The notes under the pieces are model-generated. The model was not told where the DNA came from. It saw only the letters and a list, made by a program, of their open reading frames with translations, and did no database searches. From Apis mellifera (taxonomy: Eukaryota; Arthropoda; Insecta; Hymenoptera; Apidae): 64,000 bases of DNA. This document shows positions 1 through 12,570 of this stretch, piece by piece. The stretch covers positions 2,733,001 through 2,797,000 of the forward strand of contig NC_037638.1 of assembly GCF_003254395.2 (NCBI RefSeq). The letters are read 5' to 3'. Numbering within the stretch: position 1 is the stretch's first letter; each line of letters opens with the position of its first letter. The position numbers were made by a program, and so were the translations under genes.

Positions 1-2560
1 GGAGAGAAACTTTTAAAACTTGCCCTCCCCCCTCTAAGAAACTCTTCGATATTTCGAAACTGGACCTCTCTGACCGAGGGAGGAATTTATCCTCTCCTCG
101 TGTTCACATGATGAACATGTTTCTCGCGCTATCAATCTTACAAATGTGTATCCTTTTTAATATCGGTTGGAAGGAAAGTCTTACGAGAGAATTCGCTTAA
201 ACTTGGAATTTATTTTTTTTTAGCTGAAAGTTCGTTGCGTATGGAAACTGTAAGGAGTTGTTAAATAACAGGGACGACTTTTATAAACATTAACATATCA
301 TGGACAACCTTGCTTATTAATTTTCGTGAAATTTTATCCCATTCAATTAAATTTTCACAAATTTCCTTTCCTTTTTCTATTTCATTCGATTTTACAGGCG
401 TTCCCTTCGAACGAATTTAATAAATTTTCCCACAAAGTTCCTCTTCGAGGATTATATTCGACGAATAAGGAACAAAAGAGAGGATGAAAAAAAACTGTGA
501 AGAAAAAAAGACGAATTCCCTCTCCTTGCAAATCTCGGGAACCAGGCTATATATTCCCCTCCCTCAAAGCCAATAACGCGAATCTAAACAAAGCGGTTGC
601 GCGACTCTGCCAATTGTCGTCGATCCTCGTCGATCCATTCCCTGGAAAGGGAAGGCTTCGTGGGGAGGGGAAGCTGTGACAATGCGAGCGAGCGAGCGAG
701 CGAGCGAAGTTCTTCTCGTCGTTTGGAAACGGTTTGGAAACCGTTTCGATCGGCTCGACCCACGTTTCAAACGGAACGTGGATCTGAAAGTTAATATTTG
801 CCGTATACCCGCCGGGACAAAGTCGATTGGATCCTGGCCGCTCCGGAACCGGTCGAAAACGCAAGTTTTTATTCCGAAAAAAAAGAAAAAAGAATAAAAG
901 AAAATAAAGGAAAAAGGAGAGAGAGAGAGAGAGAGAGAGGGGAAAAATGTTTTCCCTGTCGCGTGGGGGAGGGGAGACTCTGTGATGGAGTACAAAAGCG
1001 AGAAATTGTCGAAAAACGGGAGGGATGTGTGCTCCCCTCCTCCTCGTCCCCGGCTCGTGGATAAATTAAAATTGCGTCGTTAGTTTTCTCCGGCGGCGGT
1101 GAAAATTTGTAATTAATCTTTTGCACGGGAGGGGAAAGGAGTTGTTCGATTCTTATGAAATTAAAATTTTTCACAGCGATGCTTTGTTAAATTTTAATTA
1201 TTATTTGCGACGTTGATAATTTTCTTTCTTTCTTTTCCTCGAAGAGAAATTTCGAGATTCGAGACACTCGTCGATGAAATTTAAAAATTTCACAGGTTCA
1301 ACAACTCGCGTTTTAATCCATCGTCGAATAACATCGAGTCCGCCAATCGTCGTAAACACGAATCACGTTTCGTAATACGTCCATTTTAATCCTTCGTTTA
1401 GCTTCAGTTTATAGAATAAATACCTCCGAAATTGTTTACACACCTTCCACGATTTCTATCTCGTACTTGAACAAATATATATTTCGAGGTCGAAATACCA
1501 AACTGTAAAACTTAAAATCCCCCTGCAAGAGGAAAAGGCTCGTCATTCGATCTTTCACCTCCCCACTTAACCTAAAAAAAAGAAGAAGAAGAAGAAAAGA
1601 AAAAGGAAAAGGGAAAGAGGAGCGATTGATCCGAGTCACGTGACACAGTAGCATTCTCCATCGTAATTAAACCTTTTAGTGGGAGGGCGCGATCGATCCA
1701 AGTTCCTTCGAAACTCGAGGGCTCGTTCCATAAGCACGAAAAGGTTCTCCTACACGTAAACTCCTCCTCCTCCTCCACGAAACTCTCTTTCGTCTCCCTG
1801 TATATACATATACACACACACACACGTACACGGGATATAATCCGAGTTTTAGCATTCGAGCCGACTGCATCCATCCGCCCCGATCAAATTTTCAACCAAC
1901 CGAATTCCAGCTTGCTTCCGAAAAACCAACAACCGAGGTTAATAACCGTGCATTTTTGGAAGGGAAATTCGTATAAGAAAAGGAGGGAAGAGAAAAAGAC
2001 TTTTTCATGGAATGGTTACCTTACGTGGCTGTTCAATATTTTAACTCGAACCATTTTTGCGGTTTTCGAAGCGGCTGGGTCGGAGATTGTAACCGATCCG
2101 CGACGACCGAGTTTTGGAGAAGCCGAGATGTTGTTCTTTTGTTGTGAAGCTCATGTTTAGGGGAGGATTGCGTCGAATGGTAATGCGGCTAAGTTTCTTG
2201 GTTTCTCTTGAGTTCGGGGATACGAAAGGGAGGGCCACTAGGGTTTTTGAACGTTTGCGCGCGAAACAAGAATAATTTGGTTGGAAGCGTGTGTCTCGTG
2301 TTGGGCTGTGGAGTTTTGGATCGCAAGTTGGAAAAATTCGAATAAGGAACGAATAAACGAATCGTGTAATTGTTGTAATTGTTTTGAATTTTGGAAATTG
2401 TTGAGTTTTTTCGAAATTGAAACGAGACGAGAATTAGAAAGGAAAGTTCGTGGCCGGCAGCGTTTTATTTGACCACAATTAAGAATGCAAACAGAAACGA
2501 GTAAAAGACTCGGGAGGAAATTTTTCTTTCTTTTTTTCTAAGTAAAAGTTGGTTCTCGCA
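1..2560. other. Non-coding AT-rich DNA
   Basis: No supportable gene is seen. The stretch holds a GA dinucleotide run at 917-939, a CpG-rich patch at about 640-860 and a short CA run near 1811-1826. Overlapping open frames on both strands at 547-995 are serine, arginine and phenylalanine rich and come from the purine and pyrimidine tracts. A plus-strand acceptor-like sequence (pyrimidine tract then TTTTACAG, ending at 397) and a minus-strand pyrimidine tract at about 1574-1620 that ends in TAG resemble splice acceptors. Neither has a partner exon. Confidence 0.6.
917..939. repeat. (GA)n microsatellite
   Basis: This is an uninterrupted run of about eleven GA dinucleotides inside a longer purine-rich stretch. 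It causes the RERERER peptides seen in conceptual translation. Confidence 0.9.
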
Positions 2561-2565
2561 GTTGG

Positions 2566-2704
2566 TCCAAAAGTCGACGAGAGACCAGTAAATCGAAAAC
2601 TTTTCGAATCGAAAAATCGAATTGAAAGGTTTAATTCGCTTAATTCGTTAATCAATCGACATTTCGTGTAATATATCATGTTGGTGCATATGAAATGTCT
2701 GACG
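2566..2704 (+). repeat. Diverged duplicated segment, copy 1
   Basis: Copy 1 runs from GTCCAAAAGTCGAC to about GAAATGTCTGAC. It shares an ordered series of matches with 3647-3780: AAAAGTCGAC, CGAAAAATCGAAT, GAATTGAAAGG, TTTAATTCG, CATTTCGTGTAATA and ATGTTGGTGCA. Small insertions and deletions separate the matches, so this looks like an old duplication or two copies of a decayed interspersed repeat. No coding capacity or terminal repeats are visible. Confidence 0.6.
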
Positions 2705-3646
2705 ATTAACTGTAATTTAATCGTAAATCGAAGAAATTCGTTTCGAAACCTCATATTTATTATAAAGCAAATCTCACCTTTTCATTAATCCTTAATATCG
2801 AAATAAATTTCTAAATATCATCTATCGTTATTTTCTCGATCGATCGTGAAATGCGGTTTTCGTGCGACGAGAAATTTCGTTATTCGTAAATCGACCCAAA
2901 TATATTATTTTTTTTTGCTATCCAACGAACGTATAACAGAACTTATTCCACGGAATAAAGCGGAACGGACGGAATTTATTTCGCAAATATTTTATTTTGC
3001 CAATAAATTTTATTCCACGTTTCTTTTCACTTCGTCATTTTTATTCGAGAACGATTGAAAACCGTGGACGCGTCGCACTCGTCTCGGTGACAGAAACGAG
3101 GGCGGAGGAGGCAGGGCTCGAAATTCGAGCCGGCTCGATTCGTGTCGATTATTATTATAAAACAGGTTGAGAATATTTTCGAATCCTATCCAATAATAAA
3201 ACGTGCAAACGGATATTAATCAAAATACTTTGCAAATAATTTATATATAATACACATATTGTTTAATTCTCTTTTTTTTTCCAAATTCAACATTTTATTG
3301 CGTCAGATACAAGATTGTTTCGCATATTATTTGTCAATTCTTCTCTGGCTTCGATTTTCTCCTTCCAAATTAAAATTTCCGGCTTCAAATCTTTCCTATC
3401 GCTTTTTACAACGCTCTCTCTCATTTCACTAGCTTCAACGCCTGATTTCCTAAGCTGGAATGCGAAGAATAAACGGCGACTCTCTTGAAATCGTCTTGGA
3501 AACGAAGGAAGTAATTCGAATTCGATCACAAGTTACGATGGAAAAAAGGGGAAGGAATTTATTTGCACACCTAATATACATATAAATTATTATTAATTGT
3601 AAGAAATCCAACCCTTTACATATATATATTCAACTTAATCGAAGGC
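2705..3646. other. Non-coding AT-rich spacer between duplicated segments
   Basis: This is low-GC single-copy sequence with no gene supported. A GC-richer spot lies at about 3060-3150. The open frames at 2846-3058 (plus) and 3287-3529 (minus) have no recognisable motif and are probably chance. Confidence 0.6.
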
Positions 3647-3780
3647 AAAAGTCCAAAGCAAAAGTCGACCAGTCGCTCGAAAAATCGAATAATTGAAGAA
3701 TTGAAAGGAAACGATTTAATTCGTTTGATTCAACATTTCGTGTAATACATGATGTTGGTGCAGGAAGAGATGTTTGGCGG
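3647..3780 (+). repeat. Diverged duplicated segment, copy 2
   Basis: This is the partner of 2566-2704, about 1.08 kb downstream in the same orientation. The best preserved block is CATTTCGTGTAATA followed by ATGTTGGTGCA. Its 3' boundary runs into a CpG-richer patch, where similarity fades after GAGATGTTTGGC. Confidence 0.6.
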
Positions 3781-5371
3781 AGGATCGACAAAGTTGATCG
3801 CGCAGACGTCTGTGAACGCGACGCGAGACACTTCTCGCGTGGTTAAACTCGATCCCATTCACCCCGTTCACTTCAAATTGTAATCGCGCGGAAAGAGACG
3901 GAAACAAAGAGGGAGGGGCGGTTGAAAGGGAAAGAGGGTGACGGAGGAGGCGGGGAGGCAGAGGCGTTTCAGAAGGATTTTCCAAGGTTTAAGGTCGGAC
4001 GAGAGGAGATCACGGGGCTTCCGCGTTCCAACCCCCCTTCTCGAGACGAGAGGTGCGGAGCTTGTCTCGGGACATGCTTCAACAACTTACGGATCCCAAA
4101 TCCGCCAAGCCTATTTTTAATGGTAGCGAGACGTTGATAACGATTGTGACTCTCTTCTCGTTTTCAACTCCCTTCTTCTCGTCGAAATTGATTTTACGCA
4201 GGATTTGGATCAATTTGTCCCTTCAATAATAAATAGAGATGAATAGAGTGAAATAGAGATCTGTATATTTAATAAAAAGAATGTTTAGTTTCAGTTCGGA
4301 GAGAATGAATCGTTCGAAGATTCTATTCAAAGAGATATAAGCGTGAATAATCTTCTCGTTCAATAATAGATTCGAATGTATATATGTATATTGTTCACTG
4401 GTGGAAAGAAGTCTCGCGGGGCAAACGAGATCCACTTCAGCCGCTTTGTTGACATCGCTACGTAGCACCAGTTGAAGAAGAGTAGTCGTAGTTTGAATAT
4501 TGAATAATATCATTTACGAAGTTACGTTAGGATCCGATCATCCAACAAGCTGAAACTTGTTAATTATTTTAATAAGCGTTTAGTTTATTCCCGTGCAATT
4601 GTTTACCTTAACTCACGAATCGTGATTAGTTTATTATTGGAATATCGTATCTTAGGTTTTGGATAGAATGATAGGTAGTCTCCTTTTCAAATTAAATCAA
4701 TCGACACTCTTCGTTCGTTGGAAGAGGAAGAAGAAAAGGGAGTTTCGACATTCTCGCGACTCGGTGGGAAAAGAAGATTTCGATGCGAGAGATCGAGCCG
4801 CACTCGGATGACTTCATTGTTCGCCAAGATGACTCGAGACGTGGCCGATTGTACCCCCGGTTAAGTAAACCCTCGGGGGAAACGTCGGGACACGACAAAA
4901 GAATCCGCCATCCTAAAACAAACCCTTCGAAACTCTGGCCCGCCTTTGTGTCCCACGGACACATCTCCGCTGAAATTTGATTCCGAGGACCTCTCTCGTT
5001 CCTCTCGCGAATAATACGAAAGGAGGGAGCATAAAAGCCTGGAACGTCGTGGTTAGATAGGAGAGAGAGAGGGAGAGAGGGTACCGTACCCCGCATCGTT
5101 GGCCGAAATATTGCGAAACGGCCCACTCCGACAATCCCTGGAATCGTTGCCCCGGGATAGATTCAAGGATCCTATGTACGATCGATCTTCCATTTTGTGA
5201 GATTTTTAACGTTCTTTCGGTTTTCTTTCTGTTCCAATTTTCTTCAATAAATAAGAACTAGTAGAAATAGGATTTTTTTTTTTAATTTTGGTGCAATTCA
5301 ATGCAATAAAAATTTAAGGGGTGGATATATAGTTTGCGAAATTGAATCGTTTTAGAATTTTTGTATGTTTC
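3781..5371. other. Non-coding DNA with two CpG-rich patches
   Basis: CpG-rich, purine-rich patches lie at about 3780-4110 and 4780-5150. Open frames occur on both strands in each (for example 4692-5126 minus and 4783-4980 plus). They contradict one another and show no domain, so none is called as a gene. Confidence 0.55.
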
Positions 5372-5460
5372 AATTTTGAATAAATATAATGAGAATTGTG
5401 AATGCAAGTGTAATTTTAAATTTTGGGATCTAATTTTGAATAAATATAATGAGAATTGTA
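5372..5460 (+). repeat. Short direct repeat, 60-bp period
   Basis: A 28-bp block beginning AATTTTGAATAAATATAATG occurs at 5372-5399 and again at 5432-5459, exactly 60 bp apart. The two copies are identical, which suggests a small local tandem duplication in AT-rich DNA. Confidence 0.75.
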
Positions 5461-7270
5461 AACATTAGATGCAAGTAGTCTTGAATTTTTTTGAATTTAT
5501 AATCAAATATAATGAAAGTAAATGATGAGGTTCGTGTGAACGATTTTAAAATTTTTATCCACTTTCTTCTCGTTCAATTATATTTTACATAATAAATATG
5601 AATATACTACTAATTCTTTATTTAAAAACACGCGTGGAAAATTTAATCGAGGCGAAAAAACTCGAACTTTTCGAGTTAAAAAAAAAAGAAAGAAAGAAAG
5701 AAAAAAAAAGTCAAAAAGAAATCATCGTTTTATCGATCGATTTAATAACTCGCCAAGTACAGTTATAAATATTAATTCAAGCGAGCGTAAGAAGAATAAT
5801 TACAAGGTGGATAAAACGGGGATGCGGAACAGGATATTATAACAGAGCGAAACTTTGGAACATGTTTCCGCTCTGCTACTCCTTGATTCCGCCGTGTTAC
5901 GTATAAGTACTCTCCCTATCGGGTACACGGCAAATTTAAAACTTTGACGCATAATTCTCGACGCGCTGGCTGAGTTAGCGCCTCGCTACGCCGGATATAC
6001 CGGTGTGCTGGTAATGATCGCGAAACGATGAAGCGTGCAATTACAAAAACGAGACAAGGTTATAAAATAATTGTTTCGAGACCGTTGCCAGATAGATGGG
6101 AGACTAGTTTTCAGAATTATTGTCGCTTTTACGTAATTATTGTTATATCGATTAAATTCCGTTACTTTTACACGGAGATTAGAAAAAAGAATCTGTTTAC
6201 TTTCTTTACAGCAATCCTTTCATCGATCGAAATATTCGTCGCAATTGGTCGTTGTCGGGAAAAATATATAGTATCCCGCATTTGCGCTCTCGTGCTACTC
6301 GTACTCTTGTGTTTGTATATACCGGGTGCGCTGCTGAGAATCTGAACGATTAAAGAAAGATATTCAATAATAATTGATTCGTTTGCAGTGTGACGAGAAT
6401 AAATGAAACGTTTCGGTCGATAATGTCGTGCATTTATCCAGGGAGTTCAATCTCTCGAAATCTTTCCTTCCATTCGATTCCTCTTTCTCAACGTTTCGAG
6501 TCCCGTGTTTCTTTATGTCTTCTCCTCAGAAGGCAGAATTAGGGTTTATAGATTTTCTTCTTTATTATTTTTCCGATTTTACGGACGAATTCGCGAGATT
6601 TAATTAATCAGTGCAGAGTCCGAAGTTTTGCATAGTTTAAAAAAATAATATTACAGAGCTTTCCTCTCGAAAATTCGATATCTTTCGATCAAAAACCTTG
6701 AAGAAATATAGACACTTTGAAATTTTTATGTACTCGTCAAATAATTATTAATAATCGTTTGTCGCTGTCGTAGCGTTCGATATTTTCTTCGAAAGAAGGG
6801 ACGCGTCCGCATAAGTTGACGACGAGAGAGAGAGAGAGAGAAGAAAAAAAAGGAAAGGAAGACAATTTCCGGCGAGAAGCACATTCTGCATCGTTTTATT
6901 GGCGAGTATATAAATTCAAGATTAAGATGATCTCGAAGATGGAGATAAGGATATCTGGGAATTGCGTTGCGAACGTAATTCAAAATGTTTAAGCAAAGTA
7001 TACCCTTTACGTAATCAGGAATGCAAGATAATGGAATCCAATAGATCGTATTTTATTCGACGTCGCGAAATCTCTTGGACGCGGACGCGAGATCGGATCG
7101 AACCGGGGATAAACGGTTGGGTTTAATCGTTTTGCGCTTGCCACTTTTCCTTTTAACAGCTCCCTCGAATCGTAGAATGTTTCTTGGAAGCGGAGTTTAA
7201 TCGATACCCCTCCTCCCCCCCCCTGAGACGAGAAGTTTTTGCTCGGAGAATTCATAAAAATTCATAGTTG
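5461..7270. other. Non-coding AT-rich DNA
   Basis: No gene is supported. The segment contains an A-rich stretch with AAAG repeats (about 5677-5710) and a GA run near 6824-6840. The plus-strand open frame at 6028-6345 has a hydrophobic C-terminal end (a run of L, V, I and Y), but it has no recognisable family, no supported start and no flanking splice sites. It is left uncalled. Confidence 0.55.
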
Positions 7271-9650
7271 GAATATTTCACAGGTATGGCTGAAACGGTA
7301 GGGATTGAGGGATATTCAAAGTGTGTCGAATTACATCATCGTAACGTGGAGAGATAGTTGTAGTATCGATGATATCTATGCAAAAATTTTACGCATAAAA
7401 TTATATACGAAACGGCCGAGGCTCGTTACGATGAATCGCGACGATTCGAATAATAAAATAATTGTTATCGCAATGTTAATACAATTATATTCTTTCGCTC
7501 GTGTTTGAAGAAATGATAATTATTTCTTTATCTATAATAATCGCATCCATTAATCATTCCACACACACACGTGCCATCGATTATAATATGAAAAACTCTC
7601 CTCTTCGAGTATTGAGAATCGAATAATCGTATAACGAATAATCCCAAGATTTTTCCAATTTTCCAAACCGCGGGAAGGATCCCATTACCGAAACCACCAC
7701 GGGATGCGCGCACTTTCGATGCGAACACCCTGTATGACCGTAGACGACGTGGGCCAGCGAGGAAACCGGTCTTGAGGCTCTGTTCGAGTCGTCGACTCGT
7801 GACCTTCAAAGCGGCGGAGCACGCTGCTATGCAGTTACCATGCAATATCGTGCTGCCCCCTCGAAAGCGGCCCACGAGCCTCCTTTCTCGCGTCTTTCAC
7901 GCTTTGCAAACTCTATCTCGAGACGCTCTCTCGAGGGAGAGCAGCCTTGTTTTCGTACTTTCGAGACTTCGTATTCGAGAAACGTATTCGAGATCGATCC
8001 ACGTTTTATCGGGGATCGAAAAATTGCATTAAATCGAAATTCGAGAAGAGAGAAATCAGTTTGCAAGGATGAATGTATGGGGACACCCTGTATGTCGACA
8101 CGGTCGGCGGGGAACGCCACAATTCCGACGCGCCACGGAAATTACAACACGGTGCTTCCGTGTGCTGCGCCAAGATCCCCTTGGATCTTAAGACGGATCC
8201 TTAATTCTCGACGACCGCGAGAAAATCGTCGCTCGTTAGACAAACGTGCCACGATTAGACACGGTTCATTGCTTGTTTTAATCGATCATCCTTTTTTGCC
8301 CCATAATCGTGGCTGAGAAGTTAAATCGTCCGGTTTCTATCCGAAGCTTTCGCGATCGGCAAAAACCTTGGTATTGGGACCACGAAAAACGCTAATTTAT
8401 TATATTGGTGTGATTTTTTTTTCTGTTTATATCTTGGAAATAATTATATTTCGTATTATACTCCAGTATACTTAAAATTCCACACGATTCCACACGATTC
8501 AATTCGCGAACACATTAAACATCGGAAAAGGACGATCGATCCATCCTCTCTCTCTCTCGAGAGAGAGAGACAGATTCTCAATTCAACGAACGCTAAAGGC
8601 AAAAGCCTCTGTCCGTCGAATAAATCCCCATCGAAACGTCCAGTCAGCTTGGCATTTCGTCCTCCCTAGCTCGAGTCAAAACGCTGGCTCATTACCCGAT
8701 CGCAATTAAAAAAAACCGTCGATCAAAGTTAAACGAGAGAAGAATTCAATCGATTCGTTAAATCGGCGGAGAGGAAAGAGATCGAAAAGGAAAAAAACAA
8801 AGAGAAGAAAAAGAACGAAACAAAAGTGGAGAGAACTAGGAATGTGAAAGACTTTAGAGGATGCGCGTTACATCGAAACTCTCGTCTAGAGTCCGAACTA
8901 GTATTATAGAGAGAAAGGGAATGGGGGAAGAGGGGAAGTTCTCTCTCTCTCTCTTTTTTTTTGCCGAGCAAAGTTCGGCGACGCGACGAACGGACAGAAA
9001 ACGGCGGAGATTTTTCGCGATGGCCGTGGTGGCTGGTATCCAGTGGGAGGACCGGTTTTACAGTGGCTTAAATCCTGTTATGCCCGCGCGAGTTGCGAGC
9101 CGCTCGCATTCACGGACACGTTTACGCACGCGCGCGTGTGTGTGCGTGTCGGTGTGTCGTTCCCTTGCTCCTCCTCGTAATGGTCGTTGTCGTTGTCGTT
9201 GCCTTTCTCTCTCTCTCTCTCCCTTCTCCCTTTTTTTTCTCTCTCCCTTTCTCTCTCCTTTATTTCCTATTGTTTTTTCTCTACCTTCTTTTTTCCTCTC
9301 TCCATTCTCTCTATCTTTCCACCTCTCTACCTACGGCCTGCCTTGTCGCTCTGCCTCTCGCAGGACAACGTTTGGTCTCTTTGGCACGAAAGAGGAGGAA
9401 AGTTTCGAAAGGCGAAAAAAATACGCGTTGGCCGGATATTATTACACGGACGGGGTCGTAAAGATCGCGCGCGCGGGGAGGGGAGCGTGAATCAGAGGGG
9501 AGGAATTTTTCTCGCGTCGATAACGACCCATTGTCCGGCCGCGCGACCGATACCCGTGAAAAAGATAGGTTTACGAGTAGGCGGCCGCGAAATTTCTCGG
9601 CCATGCGTTTTCATTACCGATTCCATCTCTTTCGTTCTGTAACCGTCGCC
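7271..9650. other. Non-coding DNA with GC-richer islands and CT tracts
   Basis: CpG-rich sequence occupies about 7640-8300 and 9000-9650, separated by AT-rich DNA. Open frames of 100-209 codons occur on both strands, including 8861-9490 plus (a phenylalanine, serine and leucine tract from CT repeats at about 9205-9320). They overlap and show no domain. A perfect 7-bp stem hairpin with a 4-nt loop lies at 8172-8189. Two copies of ACACCCTGTATG (7725 and 8083) lie in the same orientation. Confidence 0.5.
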
Positions 9651-12280
9651 TGGTAACAGGGAGAGAGGGGGAGAGAAAAAAGTACAGTGTCAAACAATAA
9701 TAACGATAATAACCAAGGGGGGAGAGTTTATTCATAAAAAGAAGTGGAAAAATGATCTCTCTTTTCCTTTTCCTCTTCCTTCTTTTTTTTCGAGTGGAGA
9801 TCATTCCTTTTGCTCGAAGATCGCGACTCGACGATTCAAACATCGCGCAGAAAGAGAGAGGGAAGGCGAGATGGTTTCGTATTCGACGTCTGAATACATT
9901 GTTAGCCGCGATGTATCGGCGCTGCACAGGTATGGAACGGCGCTATTATCTGGTGGCGCGCAACGGTCGAAAATTTCTCTGTTGCGCTCCCTTAAACGTT
10001 CCCCCGGCGGCCAGGATTTAACCGTCGATCGTTGCTCGCCCGCGAAAATGCTTCGTTCACGGTGGGCGAAACGACGATTGTAAATCTTCTTTAACGCCCG
10101 CTCGAAAAGTCGACGACGACGAGGAAGGTTCGCGTTGGAAAGATCGACGAATTTGGAAAATTGGAATTACGATATTGGCCGCCATAATTCTCTCTATTCG
10201 CAATACGATGTTTCGACAAATATTCGCTCCGAATTTCGTCCAAGACGAAATCAATTGCGGTTTTAATAACGATTAATAAGAAATAGAAGGAAATAGGCTT
10301 TTCTAATTTCTCTCGATTGTAAGATTGATTGGCTAGGATATGTATATATTTTTTTAAATTATCTCAAACGTAAATATAAATAAGGCTTTTACTCGAAGTA
10401 TATCGGAATGTATATTATTCGATGGAAGGAGGGACGAATAAGTCGAGGAAGAATGGGAACAGGAACGGGTTTCAATCATGGAAAATCAGCGACCGTGTAA
10501 ACTTCGTTTTGGCTTCTTTGCCCGCTTTGCTCGATATTGAAACGAGAGACGAGATGCGATGGAATTAGTTGGGAATTTTATGAAATATCGCGGTCGACCG
10601 ATGATCTGCCGCGCACTTCCGCTTCCGTCCAGAGTTTAAGAATCGGCAATATTACGTCGAGGAAGATATATATATATTTTTATAAAAATTCGGAACCGTG
10701 GGGCTTGAAAATATAGTTTCGGGAGAGAAAATTGATTTTTTTTTTTAATATATCCAAAGATAGCATTGCTTGTTTGTTTTCACGTTTCATTAATGCATAT
10801 AAACCGAGAGGCGTAAACAATAATTAAACCGTTATAATTATAGTTAAATATCTATCGTAATAAATTTAATTTCCGTTCAATTTCTTCCGCTTTTCTCAAC
10901 TTCTCAAATTTAATTTCAAACTTAACTCTCTCGATTCGAAATTTCTTTAAAAAAAAAAAAAAGAGTAACATCTGATACAATTACCACTTTTACCTGTTTA
11001 CAAATATCCAATCCTAACTATACGATAGAAGAAAAATAAATGGAAATGATTCATATCGCTCTGTGTTTATATGCTCGTACGTTGGAACAACGCGTTATTC
11101 AATCGTACACACAATCGTACATTTCCTCGAAATTTCGAGGCGAGACGAGTTACATCGTACAGTTGCGTACAGGGAGCAGCAGAAGCTCGACGTCTTCCAA
11201 CGCGACTCGCGCGCGTTACGTGTTTTTGTTACGCGAGCGGCCGATCCTCCTCCTCTTCTCGCTGCCCTCTCTCTCTTTCCTTCTTCTCCTCGCTCTGACG
11301 GATGTTATTCAACGCGGTCCGCCACGTTTCCGAGAACGAAGGCGAGAAAGAGGGGGGTCGTGGCGTGGGCGGGTGGACAGAGTTATCGCGGGGGCTGGCT
11401 GGCACCGGTTAATGGGTTTCGAGGACAGTGGCGTTACACCGCGAGATCTCACGGCCCGTCTCCCAAGAATTATGAACCCGCCTCCACCGCCTCGTTCCGC
11501 GGAGGACGGATCTTCTCCCTTCTCGCGTTGGATTTGGAATCGAGGCGTAGGCAGAAGAGGAAAAAAAGGTCACGGCTAAGGCCTCTTCTCCCTCCCTGAT
11601 TTTTCCACGTAATAACGATTTCCTTCTCGTGTTTCTCGATCGTTTTACTCGATACACGATTCGTTTGCAACGAAGGAAAATCGATTTATGTTTCGTTGTG
11701 GATCGTGGGTGGGATCAAAGCGATCGAAACTGAAAATATTGAGTAAGGAGGCATGATCGGAGAGTAAAAGGCGCGCGTGCGTGCGATGAAAGTGCGTCGT
11801 TAAATTAAGCGTGACATGGGAGACGAGTGATCGGATGGGATGCGTCGATGGGAGACGCTCGTCGGCCAGTTCCTTGGTCGAGTGGAAACGAGTTTCAGCC
11901 GAAACGAAAGCGAGAGTGCGGCGAGTGAAAATAAAAGCTTGGGCATCGTTATGCCACGCGATGCGTCCAGCAAATTTCCAACCGATTGTTGGAAGGGAAG
12001 TCGAGTCGTTGCCAATCGAAGCGACGATTTTTCCTATTAATTAACGATGCTATAAATAGTCAACGCTAAAAATCTCGCTTTTTACTCTCCTTACTTTCTC
12101 CTCCCTCTCTTCGCGTTTCTATTCGAAACGAAAAGGAAAGGAAAAGTTAAATAAAATAATCAACGTTCTCAACGTCGACGAAGGATCTTCCGAAAAAAAT
12201 ACTCCATTTCATCTCCCAATTAAAGCGCTCGTCGCGTTTCACCGTTTCGTTCTACCGTTTCCTCCCTCCCCTCTCCCTAC
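9651..12280. other. Non-coding DNA with one GC-rich patch
   Basis: The sequence is AT-rich apart from about 11160-11580, where three overlapping plus-strand frames and two minus-strand frames are open together. Their arginine and serine content follows CpG-rich composition rather than a protein family. An A run lies near 10949-10963. No gene is supported. Confidence 0.55.
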
Positions 12281-12570
12281 GATTTCGAACAATCGCGGCC
12301 GTTGTTTGCCGCACGAACGACCGAGCAGCCAACAGCGCGCTCCTTTATGGCGCTACGTGTATCGAGGGACGCGCGCGAAAACCGAGCCCATACATCAGGG
12401 CCGTGTAGAGCGGCCTCGAGGACACCGTGTGACACAACCGCGGTGACTGATTAGATACCGATCCATCTGCCGCCGCGCAACCGATATCGAGCGCCATCAG
12501 ATTAATCACGTTGGATCAGCCGGTGATGAACGACTCGGACCTACCGTTCCCCTAATCATAATCATCACCA
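12281..12570. promoter_or_regulatory. Enhancer-like patch with clustered homeodomain-type motifs
   Basis: This compact GC-richer segment contains TTTATGGC (12344-12351, a posterior-Hox-like core), GATTA (12449-12453), GATTAATC (12500-12507) and two TAATCA motifs near 12553 and 12559. The reverse complement of 12501-12508 reads TGATTAAT, which matches the PBC-Hox composite consensus TGATTNAT. The composition differs from both flanks and there is no long open frame. That it is a cis-regulatory element is inference from motif clustering, since such short motifs also arise by chance. Confidence 0.25.

Noticed and set aside
1556..1620. Minus-strand pyrimidine tract followed by TAG and GTTAAG, a possible minus-strand ratchet site
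   Set aside because: GTTAAG is a poor donor and the tract is a simple (GAA)n/(A)n stretch on the plus strand, so chance is more likely.
7725..8094. Two copies of ACACCCTGTATG resembling ends of some insect transposons
   Set aside because: They lie in the same orientation, are only 12 bp long, lack target duplications and have no element-like content between them.
8861..9642. Plus-strand frames of 122-209 codons
   Set aside because: All three plus-strand frames are open over a CT-repeat region, giving serine, leucine and phenylalanine runs. This is low complexity, not protein.
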